Assembly: GCA_000433775.1 (NCBI GenBank)
Contig: HF998454.1
Span: forward strand, 20,508 to 33,690
Reading direction: 5' to 3'
Source: Corallococcus sp. CAG:1435
GTDB lineage: Bacteria; Bacillota; Clostridia; Christensenellales; CAG-314
DNA: 13,183 nt
The position numbers and the translations under genes were made by a program. The notes beneath the pieces are model-generated. The model saw only the letters and a program-made list of their open reading frames with translations, was not told where the DNA came from and made no database searches. Shown in pieces: positions 1 through 6,877 of this stretch. Every line of letters begins with the position of its first letter. The stretch's first letter is position 1.

Positions 1-448
1 ACCCGCCGTTACGTTTTTCCGTCGTGTCGTCGTCTTCGGTGAGAAGGTAGTGCAAAAACACGCCCTGCGCAAATGCCGTGCCTTTGGCTATAAACAGCGT
101 TTTGTCGCTTTCGTTGGTCATGCGCACGAAAATGTGCCCCTCGTTTTCCGATTGAGCGTAGTCGGCGTCGATAATTCCCACAGTGTTGTTGAGTTTCAAA
201 CGGTACTTAAACCCCAATCCGCTGCGTGGGAAAATCATCAGACACCAGTCCGCAGGCATTACCGCCCTGATACCGGTGGCAACGGTAACCGTTTGACCAG
301 GTTGTAAATTTATGTCCTGCGTGGCAAAAAAGTCGTAGCCTGCGCTTTGCGTGGTCGCTCTTTTGGGCATACGTATGCTTTCGTATGTTTCTTCGTCGCC
401 GTAGGGCAAAAACTGTTGCAACGAAACTTTGAAAAATTTTGCTTTCAT
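1..448 (-). CDS. dut: dUTP diphosphatase (dUTPase), 3' end outside window
   Basis: The protein hydrolyses dUTP to dUMP and pyrophosphate, which keeps uracil out of DNA and supplies dUMP for thymidylate synthesis; it is a cytoplasmic homotrimer in this family. The reading frame is open to the window edge and shows 149 residues. Trimeric dUTPase motifs appear in order: SAGYDFFA (35-42, motif I), PRSGLGFK (74-81, motif II), GIIDADY (91-97, motif III, with the expected Asp94 and Tyr97) and GTAFAQG (123-129, motif IV). The visible sequence stops at KRNGG, exactly where the glycine-rich motif V normally begins, so only a short tail is missing. The start ATG has an AAAAGGATG ribosome binding site about 8 bases upstream. 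The stretch between residues 1 and 34 is somewhat longer than in compact bacterial dUTPases. It diverges from the isomerase/ABC operon. Family assignment is secure; whether it is chromosomal or of phage origin cannot be told. Confidence 0.93.
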   Translation of the reverse strand, partial: MKAKFFKVSLQQFLPYGDEETYESIRMPKRATTQSAGYDFFATQDINLQPGQTVTVATGIRAVMPADWCLMIFPRSGLGFKYRLKLNNTVGIIDADYAQSENEGHIFVRMTNESDKTLFIAKGTAFAQGVFLHYLLTEDDDTTEKRNGG

Positions 449-469
449 TTCTTTCACATCCTTTTCTAC

Positions 470-498
470 ATGATAACACACATCACGTATCTTTTCAA
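470..498 (-). promoter_or_regulatory. Candidate promoter of the dUTPase gene
   Basis: On the minus strand TTGAAA (498-493) and TATCAT (475-470) are separated by 17 bases, a good sigma-A-like match. The predicted transcription start falls at about 463, so the 5' leader would be only about 15 bases and begin at the ribosome binding site. This is inferred from sequence match alone. Confidence 0.5.
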
Positions 499-1005
499 CA
501 GTTTGACTGTTGTCTGTTTGCCTTGGCGTGAAATTTGACTCTTTCGGCAAAACGTTGCCTGTGCACAAGAAGAAACTGCCGTGCAACTTCTTGTTACAGC
601 AAAGTATCTCAATCAATTTACGTTTTTGTTTTTTTAACGTGGCGTACAAGGTAACTTGCAACCCTTTGCACACAGCCCAACTACACGGCACAAATGTACA
701 ACGGTGCAAGCAGATAACGGTGCAAGCAGTTTTTTGACGTGGCGTTAGCATCGGAATTTCAGTAAAAAATACATTTGCAGAACACATTTATGCAAAACAA
801 TTTTCTCTTTGCAAATACATTTAGGACAATTCCCCTCGTAAATTTTTATGAAACTTACAACTTTCTCGCTGTTGTAAATGTGAATTTTTATTTTGTGGGA
901 AAAATTTGATTTTACTTTTTCACTATATAAAAATATATTACACTTAACAAAAATATTGCACTAAAAGTAAAACTCTCAACATTTTTTTATTTAACACGGC
1001 AGGTA
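499..1005. other. AT-rich intergenic region between divergent genes
   Basis: No convincing gene is seen. Short frames here lack ribosome binding sites and protein-like composition. The sequence becomes strongly AT-rich towards 1000. It contains a 16-base tandem duplication (700-731) and a 7-bp inverted repeat (TTACAAC at 855-861 with GTTGTAA at 871-877) without a U-run. These may be binding sites or chance in AT-rich DNA. Confidence 0.6.
700..731. repeat. Two-copy tandem direct repeat, 16-base period
   Basis: The 14-mer AACGGTGCAAGCAG occurs at 700-713 and again at 716-729, giving a 16-base period with two copies. It lies in the dut/isomerase intergenic region with no ORF context. It is probably a simple slippage duplication. 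Confidence 0.7.
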
Positions 1006-1034
1006 TTGACATTCGACGGTAAATGCTGTACAAC
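1006..1034 (+). promoter_or_regulatory. Upstream candidate promoter of the isomerase-ABC operon
   Basis: TTGACA (1006-1011), a 17-base spacer, and TACAAC (1029-1034). The -35 is perfect and the -10 has four of six consensus bases. It would give a leader of about 100 bases and act in tandem with the stronger promoter immediately downstream. Confidence 0.45.
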
Positions 1035-1052
1035 ATAGTGCGGTAAACGAGG

Positions 1053-1081
1053 TTGACAAACCAATTTATTAAAGATATAAA
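1053..1081 (+). promoter_or_regulatory. Main candidate promoter of the isomerase-ABC operon
   Basis: TTGACA (1053-1058) and TATAAA (1076-1081) with an exact 17-base spacer, five to six matches per box. Transcription would start near 1088, about 54 bases before the first gene. This is the best sigma-A-like match in the region and probably drives the four-gene operon to the terminator at 6312-6345. Confidence 0.7.
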
Positions 1082-1141
1082 ATATTACCGACATATATAA
1101 ATTTTAACTATAGTTGGCAGAAGTGACAGAAGGTTGTGAAG

Positions 1142-1966
1142 ATGTCTTTCAGCAACGTTACAAAAGGACAAAATTTCCGATTCGGCTTTTACGACGTGCC
1201 GTCATCGGAACGCTTAAAACTTATCAAGGAAGCAGGGTTTGACCAAACGATGTTTTGGTGGGGCGACGAGTTCGAGGATACCGACGGAAGTCGGTTTGAC
1301 TTGTACGACTGTGCCGTCAAAAACGGTCTGGACGTGGTAACCTGTCATTTTCCTTCCACAAACGCACATTGGCTTTGGATGGACGGCGAGGAAGGCAAAA
1401 GTTACGTAAAACAATTTGACTCCGCCTGCAAGGAATGCGGCGAAAGAAAAATCAAGTATCTTGTTTTGCACCTCACACGAAAGTTGATAACGGCGGAACC
1501 CAACCAAAAAGGACTGGACAATTTTTCCAGAATGTTGGATTCGGCACACAAAAACGGTATCGTAATTGCCATCGAAAACACCCGCTTTTTGCGGTACAAC
1601 GACTACATTTTGCAACATTTCAACGACAGTGCAATCGGATTTTGTTTTGACAGCGGTCATGCAAACTGTTACACGCCCAACGAGCAACCGTTGGAAAAGT
1701 ACGGCAAAATGCTGGTAACAACTCACATACACGACAACATCGGTCCCGTCGGCAACGAACCCGACCAACATCATCTGATAGGCGAAGGCGTGGTGGATTT
1801 CGGCAAGGTGTTTGAACGTCTGAAACATTTTGGCGTAAGGCACATCAATCTGGAATCCTACTGCAACGAAACCAGTCGCTACTACCGCAAACTGACTGCG
1901 GAACAATTTTTGCGTTTGTCCTTTGAAACACTCACGCAGACAATGGAAAAAAGTCAGTTGAAATGA
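1142..1966 (+). CDS. Sugar phosphate isomerase/epimerase (xylose isomerase-like TIM barrel)
   Basis: A 274-residue protein of the xylose-isomerase-like TIM-barrel / AP endonuclease 2 superfamily, whose members isomerise or epimerise sugars, sugar phosphates or inositols with a divalent metal. Visible candidate metal or acid-base residues sit at the expected strand ends: Glu145 (IAIEN), Asp170 and His173 (FDSGHAN), His195/His197 (THIHDN) and Glu238 (NLESY). The length is typical. A GTG at 1136 is also in frame, but AGAAGG at 1128-1133 is only 2 bases from it and 8 bases from ATG 1142, so the ATG is preferred. No signal peptide is seen, so it is cytoplasmic. It is the first gene of the ABC transporter operon, 53 bases before the binding protein, suggesting it processes the imported solute or a derivative. 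The exact substrate is not readable. Confidence 0.88.
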   Translation: MSFSNVTKGQNFRFGFYDVPSSERLKLIKEAGFDQTMFWWGDEFEDTDGSRFDLYDCAVKNGLDVVTCHFPSTNAHWLWMDGEEGKSYVKQFDSACKECGERKIKYLVLHLTRKLITAEPNQKGLDNFSRMLDSAHKNGIVIAIENTRFLRYNDYILQHFNDSAIGFCFDSGHANCYTPNEQPLEKYGKMLVTTHIHDNIGPVGNEPDQHHLIGEGVVDFGKVFERLKHFGVRHINLESYCNETSRYYRKLTAEQFLRLSFETLTQTMEKSQLK

Positions 1967-1972
1967 ATTCAC

Positions 1973-1987
1973 AGCCTGCAGAAGGCT
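1973..1987 (+). other. Small intergenic hairpin before the binding-protein gene
   Basis: AGCCT (1973-1977) and AGGCT (1983-1987) can form a 5-bp stem with a 5-base loop, 7 bases after the isomerase stop codon. No U-run follows, so it is not a terminator. It could protect or process the mRNA ahead of the binding-protein gene, or mean nothing. Confidence 0.3.
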
Positions 1988-2019
1988 TGAATAATAACAA
2001 ATTGTAAAAGGAGAAAGAA

Positions 2020-3234
2020 ATGAAAAAGCAAATCTTAAGTATTTTGATTGCTGCAATACTCATCGTTTCCAGCGTTTTCGTTCTTGCTGCCTGCAAACCC
2101 AATGAAGGCACAACTACCGAACTTGTGGCTGCAGCAGAGGATATGACGTGGGACGAAATCTACGCAAAGGCCAAGGAAGAAACGGGCGATTTCCGCGCGT
2201 ACGGTAACACTTCCCGTATCACTACCGCTATGGCGAACTTCGTTGCCAAGTATGGACAAGAACTTGGTCTTAACGAAAATAATGCTTTAGGTTCCAAAAT
2301 GAACGACAGCCAAATCTACACAACTCTTGCAAGCGAATACGCTTCCACAAACAACAGCAAAGGCGCTTCCATGGTTATGATTCAGGACGGTGCGCAACTC
2401 GTTCTTTACAGAGAACAGACAAAGATGCTCATCAACTACGTTCCTCAATCCATGAAGAGCAAGGTTGACGCAGAAGGACAAGTTCCCCTTGTTCAACAGT
2501 ACATCAACAAGTTGTTCATCTGGAACAACACAGGCGACAATGTTCCTTCCATCACCAACGTTTGGCAGTTGACGGAACCCGCCATGAAGAGCAAGGTATT
2601 CTTCAAGAGCCCCAGTCTCGAACAAGTTAACATGAACTTCCTCATCATGCTCACAAGCGACGCATGGGCAACAAAACTTGCCGAAGCTTACAAAGCATAC
2701 TACGGAAAAGACATTCAACTCGGTTCCTACAAGAATGCAGGTTACAAGTGGGTTGCAGAATTTATTGCAAATGCCAACTTCGCAATCGACAGCGACACGA
2801 CAATGGCAAGAGAACTCAGCAAGACGGAAAATGCCGGCAACATTGGTTTGTTCGTGCTTTCCAAACTTCGTGACAGTTCCGTTGTCGCTTCTAACCTTCA
2901 GGTAGGTGCGTTTGTTAAGGAAAACGACCAATACGTAACAATTAATCCGTTCGCAGGATTCATGTATCCTATGTATTGTCAGGTTGCGGCAAACGGTCCC
3001 CGTCCGTACACGGCATTGCTGTTCATCGAATACCTTATGACGGAAGAAGGATTTGAACCTTGGGGTTCCGACATCGGTGCTTACTCCTCCAACAGCGACA
3101 TCGGCGTTAACGACGGCGACGAAACATTGGCTTTCTGGAAGAATATCCTTGTATTCGAAGATCCCGATTACATCAGAGCAAACAAGGCAACCGTTGTAGA
3201 CTTCGTAACGGCAGAAATTGACAAAAAAGACTAA
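2020..3234 (+). CDS. ABC transporter solute-binding lipoprotein (AfuA/FbpA/PotD-type)
   Basis: A 404-residue extracellular solute-binding protein of family 1 type that captures the substrate outside the membrane for the permease encoded next. The N-terminus is a lipoprotein signal: MKKQ, a hydrophobic stretch to about residue 21, and lipobox LAAC with the lipidated Cys25. The mature part has the mixed alpha/beta composition of periplasmic-binding-protein type 2 folds. Near the C-terminus, a segment reading PRPYTALLFIEYLMTEEG matches the usual 'lifidyllseeGq' pattern of iron/putrescine/phosphosugar binding proteins. AAGGAG at 2008-2013 lies 6 bases before ATG. The substrate is not determined. 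The Afu/Fbp-type architecture allows ferric ion, polyamine, phosphonate or sugar phosphate, and the operon's isomerase favours a sugar (phosphate). Confidence 0.88.
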   Translation: MKKQILSILIAAILIVSSVFVLAACKPNEGTTTELVAAAEDMTWDEIYAKAKEETGDFRAYGNTSRITTAMANFVAKYGQELGLNENNALGSKMNDSQIYTTLASEYASTNNSKGASMVMIQDGAQLVLYREQTKMLINYVPQSMKSKVDAEGQVPLVQQYINKLFIWNNTGDNVPSITNVWQLTEPAMKSKVFFKSPSLEQVNMNFLIMLTSDAWATKLAEAYKAYYGKDIQLGSYKNAGYKWVAEFIANANFAIDSDTTMARELSKTENAGNIGLFVLSKLRDSSVVASNLQVGAFVKENDQYVTINPFAGFMYPMYCQVAANGPRPYTALLFIEYLMTEEGFEPWGSDIGAYSSNSDIGVNDGDETLAFWKNILVFEDPDYIRANKATVVDFVTAEIDKKD

Positions 3235-3253
3235 CGTTTTTACAGCCATTACT

Positions 3254-3283
3254 GAGGGGGCGGGTTAATACTTGCCCCCCTTT
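3254..3283 (+). terminator. GC-rich hairpin between binding-protein and permease genes (possible attenuator)
   Basis: GGGGGC (3256-3261) pairs perfectly with GCCCCC (3274-3279) around a 12-base loop, followed by only three to four T. It is too weak in its U-tract for a full terminator. In ABC operons such hairpins between the binding-protein gene and the permease gene commonly cause partial termination or protect upstream mRNA, so the binding protein is made in excess. That role is inferred. Confidence 0.5.
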
Positions 3284-3301
3284 CATTAAAAAGGAGACAC
3301 T

Positions 3302-5107
3302 ATGCCTGAATTACTGGGCGTAAGCCGTAAAAGAAAATTTCTCAACTGGATGAAAGCCTTCTTTACGCAGCCGGCAAATATAATTTTGGTAGTAACGGTG
3401 ATTGTGCTGGGCTTCTTTACGCTGTATCCTCTGATACTGCTGTTGGTTGACACCTTCAAAGTCCACGTTGCCGAACTCATGTTCCCCGAACTTGCAGGCT
3501 CTACCTTGAATTCCGCTACGGGATTCCACTGGTACAGAATGTTGTTCTCGGATATGAGCACCGTCTATTTCTGGAAACCCTTGCTCAACGCAGTTCTGAT
3601 GTCGTTGCTGGCAAGCGTAATTGCAATTATCTACGGCGGAGTGGTGGCTTTCCTCATCACAAGAACGGATTTGAAAGCCAAAAAATTTCTCTCTGCCATA
3701 TTCATTTTCCCCTACATCATGCCCTCCTGGACGCTGGCGTCATTCTGGAAAAACTTTTTCCAAAACCCCGACATCGGCACTTTCACCGGAGGAATGTTGT
3801 ACAACTTCACCGGAATCAAGGTTTCCGAAGGATTTGTGTACGGACTTGTTCCCTGCGCAATAGTTTTGGGACTTCACTACGCACCTTTTGCCTACATTCT
3901 TATCGGCGGAATTTTGCGTAACATGGACGCCAACCTGGAAGAGGCGGCAACCATTTTGAAGGCTTCCCGTGCAAAAATCATTTGGAGAATCACCCTTCCC
4001 ATTGTTATGCCTGCGTTGCTGTCCACATTCCTGTTGGTGTTTTCCAGCAGTATGAGTGCCTACGCAGTACCTCAGTTTTTGGGAGGTTCCAAGGGATTTT
4101 CCGTGTTGACAACGACAATGAAACAGTTTGTCAACAGCGGTTGGTACGGACAGGGCTACATCATGGCTGTGTTCATGATAATTTTCGGTATCACCATTTT
4201 GGCAATCAACCAATACGTTACCGGTAAGAGAAAGTCCTTCACAACCGTTACCGGCAAAAGCGGACAGATAAGTTACATCAAAATGGGACCTTGGAAGTAC
4301 GTCATTGCCGTAGTGCTTGTTTTGCTGTGCATCTTCTGCTCCATTCTTCCGCTTGTAACATTTGCGTTGGAAAGCATGTGCGTCATTCCCGGCGATTACA
4401 GCACCTTCACTTTGGAGTATTGGTTCTCGCAAACGACTACCACTGCAAACAACGGTTTGAAAGGTATCTTGTTTGAACCTCAGATGTGGACGGCGTTGAA
4501 AAACAGTTTGTTGCTGGCAATTTCCTGCGCATTGATTGCAGGTACGTTGGGTATTCTCATCGGTTATGCAGTGGCAAAACGCAGAGGCACCAAACTTGCA
4601 CAACTTGCCGACAACTTCGCATTTTTGCCCTACCTTATGCCTTCAATGGCAATGGGTGCGGCATTCCTTGCTATCGGATCTTCTTTTGGAATTGCAAAGA
4701 CCTTCTTCATTCTCATTTTGGTGGGTTCCATCAAGTATCTGCCCTTTGCATCCCGTAGCGGTATCAACGCAATGTTGCAACTTTCCAATGAAATCGAAGA
4801 GGCTGCTCTCATAGTAAACGTGCCTTGGTGGAAGCGCATGTTGCGCATCATCTTCCCCATTCAGAAATCGACGTTCATGTCGGGCTACCTGCTTCCCTTC
4901 ACGTCCTGCATGCGTGAACTTTCGTTGTTCACTTTGTTGGCGTCGGGATCTACGGTGTTGCTGACAACGTTGCTGGAAAACTGGCAACAATGGTGGTCGC
5001 AATCTGCAAATGCCCTCAACCTGTTGATAATTTTGGTTGTTTTGGTCATCAACTTCGTTGTCAACAAACTTACAGGTGCTAGTATCGACAAAGGCGTAGG
5101 AGGTTAA
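3302..5107 (+). CDS. ABC transporter permease with two fused membrane halves (FbpB/AfuB-type)
   Basis: A 601-residue inner-membrane permease made of two BPD_transp_1 halves in one chain, forming the whole translocation channel for the upstream binding protein and downstream ATPase. About twelve hydrophobic segments are visible, roughly at 27-50, 93-118, 130-150, 180-205, 235-260, 285-308, 333-355, 405-428, 440-463, 465-485, 525-550 and 570-592. Each half carries its own EAA loop for docking the ATPase: LEEAATILKAS with Glu213-Ala216, and IEEAALIVNVP with Glu499-Ala502. This fused layout is typical of ferric-ion (FbpB/SfuB), thiamine (ThiP) and hexose-phosphate (AfuB) importers; classic sugar importers usually use two separate permeases. 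AAGGAG at 3291-3296 precedes ATG. The stop is 5 bases before the ATPase start, and the ATPase ribosome binding site lies inside this gene. Confidence 0.92.
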   Translation: MPELLGVSRKRKFLNWMKAFFTQPANIILVVTVIVLGFFTLYPLILLLVDTFKVHVAELMFPELAGSTLNSATGFHWYRMLFSDMSTVYFWKPLLNAVLMSLLASVIAIIYGGVVAFLITRTDLKAKKFLSAIFIFPYIMPSWTLASFWKNFFQNPDIGTFTGGMLYNFTGIKVSEGFVYGLVPCAIVLGLHYAPFAYILIGGILRNMDANLEEAATILKASRAKIIWRITLPIVMPALLSTFLLVFSSSMSAYAVPQFLGGSKGFSVLTTTMKQFVNSGWYGQGYIMAVFMIIFGITILAINQYVTGKRKSFTTVTGKSGQISYIKMGPWKYVIAVVLVLLCIFCSILPLVTFALESMCVIPGDYSTFTLEYWFSQTTTTANNGLKGILFEPQMWTALKNSLLLAISCALIAGTLGILIGYAVAKRRGTKLAQLADNFAFLPYLMPSMAMGAAFLAIGSSFGIAKTFFILILVGSIKYLPFASRSGINAMLQLSNEIEEAALIVNVPWWKRMLRIIFPIQKSTFMSGYLLPFTSCMRELSLFTLLASGSTVLLTTLLENWQQWWSQSANALNLLIILVVLVINFVVNKLTGASIDKGVGG

Positions 5108-5112
5108 TAATT

Positions 5113-6297
5113 ATGCCGGAAATAAAACTTGAACACGTTACTAAAAAATTTGACAAATTTGTTGCGGTCGACGACCTCAATATGGTAATAGAAGACCGTG
5201 ACTTCATCACTTTGCTTGGTCCTTCCGGTTGCGGTAAAACCACTACGCTGCGTATGATTGCAGGTTTGGAAACGCCTACCGAAGGACGCATCACCATCGG
5301 CGACACGGTGGTGTACGACGCTGCGGAAGGCATCAACATTTCCCCCGCCAAGCGTGACATAGGATTCCTTTTCCAAAACTATGCTTTGTGGCCGCACATG
5401 ACGGTGTATCAGAACATTGCTTTCGGTTTGGAAAACCTCAAGTGGAACAAAGAGGACATTCGCAAGCGTGTTGACGAAATGCTTGCAATGCTCAAGATCG
5501 AGCAGTTTGAAAAACGCTATCCCAGCGAACTTTCCGGCGGACAGCAACAGCGTGTTGCCATTGCCCGTACACTTGCGCCAAAGCCGAAAGTACTTTTCAT
5601 GGATGAGCCTTTGTCCAACTTGGACGCTAAACTGCGTTTGGAAATGCGCACGGAACTCAAACGTTTGCATGCCGACACCGATTCTACATTCGTGTACGTA
5701 ACGCACGACCAGTTGGAAGCAATGACGTTGGCAACCAAAGTGTGCCTTATGAACGCAGGCGTACTTCAACAGTACGACCCTCCTCTCACAGTGTACAACA
5801 AGCCCAACAACCTGTTTGTTGCCGATTTCGTAGGCAACCCCACAATGAACTTCCTTCACGGCACAGCCACGGTGGAAGGCAACAAGGCTACCGTGCAAAC
5901 GTTGGGACACACCTTCACCTTTGATGCCGACAGCGAAATTGTTTTAGAAAAACTTCCTGCGGCAAAGGTTGCAACGGCAGGCGAGCAGGCAGCGACAGCA
6001 GAAACAGACGTTACTCCCGACAACGTAAGAAAGGTTATCGTGGGCGTCCGTCCGGAATTTGTGCGTTTGGAAGAGGGAGAACTCAAAGGCACCGTGTATG
6101 CCGCTCTTCCCGCAGGAATGGAAACAACGGTTAAGATGTCTGTAGCCGACGATGTGGTAACATCCGTTGCATTTGGCAGCGTGGACTACAAAGTAAACGA
6201 AGAAGTTGCTTTTGAAATTGTCGGCAACGGAATTATTCTGTTTGACGCAACTACCAAAAACAGAATTGCCATGGGCAAATTGACTCTTGTAAAGTAA
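5113..6297 (+). CDS. ABC transporter ATP-binding protein (MalK/FbpC/PotA-type)
   Basis: A 394-residue ATPase that powers the fused permease. All nucleotide-binding elements are present: Walker A GPSGCGKT (36-43), Q-loop Gln88, signature LSGGQ (140-144), Walker B VLFMDEP (160-166, Asp164 and Glu165), D-loop SNLD (168-171) and switch His198. The ABC domain ends near 240. The rest is a regulatory TOBE-type domain, ending with GVRPEFV and a beta-rich tail. Residues about 283-304 form an Ala/Thr/Glu-rich linker inside the TOBE region, which looks like an insertion. AGGAGG at 5098-5103 lies 9 bases upstream and inside the permease gene, consistent with coupled translation. Last gene of the operon, followed by a strong terminator. 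A housekeeping role as a shared ATPase for other sugar importers (MsmX-like) is possible, because such ATPases are interchangeable in Gram-positives. Confidence 0.94.
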   Translation: MPEIKLEHVTKKFDKFVAVDDLNMVIEDRDFITLLGPSGCGKTTTLRMIAGLETPTEGRITIGDTVVYDAAEGINISPAKRDIGFLFQNYALWPHMTVYQNIAFGLENLKWNKEDIRKRVDEMLAMLKIEQFEKRYPSELSGGQQQRVAIARTLAPKPKVLFMDEPLSNLDAKLRLEMRTELKRLHADTDSTFVYVTHDQLEAMTLATKVCLMNAGVLQQYDPPLTVYNKPNNLFVADFVGNPTMNFLHGTATVEGNKATVQTLGHTFTFDADSEIVLEKLPAAKVATAGEQAATAETDVTPDNVRKVIVGVRPEFVRLEEGELKGTVYAALPAGMETTVKMSVADDVVTSVAFGSVDYKVNEEVAFEIVGNGIILFDATTKNRIAMGKLTLVK

Positions 6298-6311
6298 AAC
6301 AAGATTTACAG

Positions 6312-6345
6312 AAAAAACAGAGGCGTTTTTCGCCTCTGTTTTTTT
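6312..6345 (+). terminator. Intrinsic terminator of the isomerase-ABC operon
   Basis: ACAGAGGCG (6317-6325) and CGCCTCTGT (6331-6339) form a perfect 9-bp stem with a TTTTT loop, flanked by A6 on the left and a T-run (6339-6345) on the right. It starts 14 bases after the ATPase stop codon. Confidence 0.95.
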
Positions 6346-6798
6346 GTTGCAATAAGTTTGCCGTAAATTCGGCATTGGTTATGCCTTTTGCAACTTTGGA
6401 AATTTGTGTTGCACAAGTCGGTAGTTTCGTTGCATTTTGCAGGCTGTTTGTAAATTTATGTTGCGACACGGCGTATTTTAACGCACAAGGTTTTTTTTTG
6501 CACTGTGTCGAAAGTTTTTGCCGAAGACAGGTAAACACGCACAAGATTTTGTGTTCCTTTTACAGGCGTTGTATTCCTTTCAAACGGAAAGGACAAGTTG
6601 CAAATGTTTTGTTTGTTGTTACGTTTTCTGCTTGCAGGCGCCGTCGGTACGCACGGCATTGCAAATGGTGCAAGTGTCGTTGTTACGCATGAATGAAATG
6701 GTAAAAAATGATATGGCAAAACCCCTCAAAACGTTTTGAAAACAAATGCGTTACGGCCAAATGACATTAAAAACGATTTAAGGCAACAGGCAAAAAAC
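6346..6798. other. Intergenic region with no supported gene
   Basis: About 450 bases between the operon terminator and the glycosidase control region. Frames of up to 105 codons exist, but they start without ribosome binding sites and encode Cys/Arg-rich, unstructured-looking sequences. No tRNA cloverleaf, CRISPR or clear terminator is seen. The region is rich in TTGCA/TGCAA words, as are the other long intergenic regions of this window. Confidence 0.6.
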
Positions 6799-6821
6799 TT
6801 TTGTGTATCTCGCACACAAAA
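6799..6821. promoter_or_regulatory. Inverted repeat upstream of the glycosidase promoter (candidate operator)
   Basis: TTTTGTGT (6799-6806) and ACACAAAA (6814-6821) form a perfect 8-bp inverted repeat with a 7-base centre, ending 6 bases before the -35 box. The same octamer TTTTGTGT recurs at 6843-6850, immediately before the -10 box, so a dimeric regulator could contact both. AT-richness makes chance occurrence possible. Confidence 0.4.
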
Positions 6822-6827
6822 TGTCTG

Positions 6828-6856
6828 TTTACAGTGAAATTTTTTTGTGTTACAAT
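6828..6856 (+). promoter_or_regulatory. Promoter of the glycosidase-tadA pair
   Basis: TTTACA (6828-6833), a 17-base spacer and TACAAT (6851-6856), five of six matches in each box. Transcription would start near 6863, so the leader is only about 15 bases and begins at the AAGGAG ribosome binding site (6865-6870). Confidence 0.7.
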
Positions 6857-6877
6857 TAAAAAATAAGGAGTAAAACC

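Noticed and set aside
2287..3249. A 320-codon minus-strand frame opposite the solute-binding protein gene
   Set aside because: It lacks a ribosome binding site and recognisable motifs, and lies wholly opposite a clearly real lipoprotein gene within an operon.
6375..6692. A 105-codon frame in the gap before the glycosidase
   Set aside because: It is Cys/Arg-rich, with no ribosome binding site, no promoter and no recognisable pattern; it overlaps other equally poor frames.
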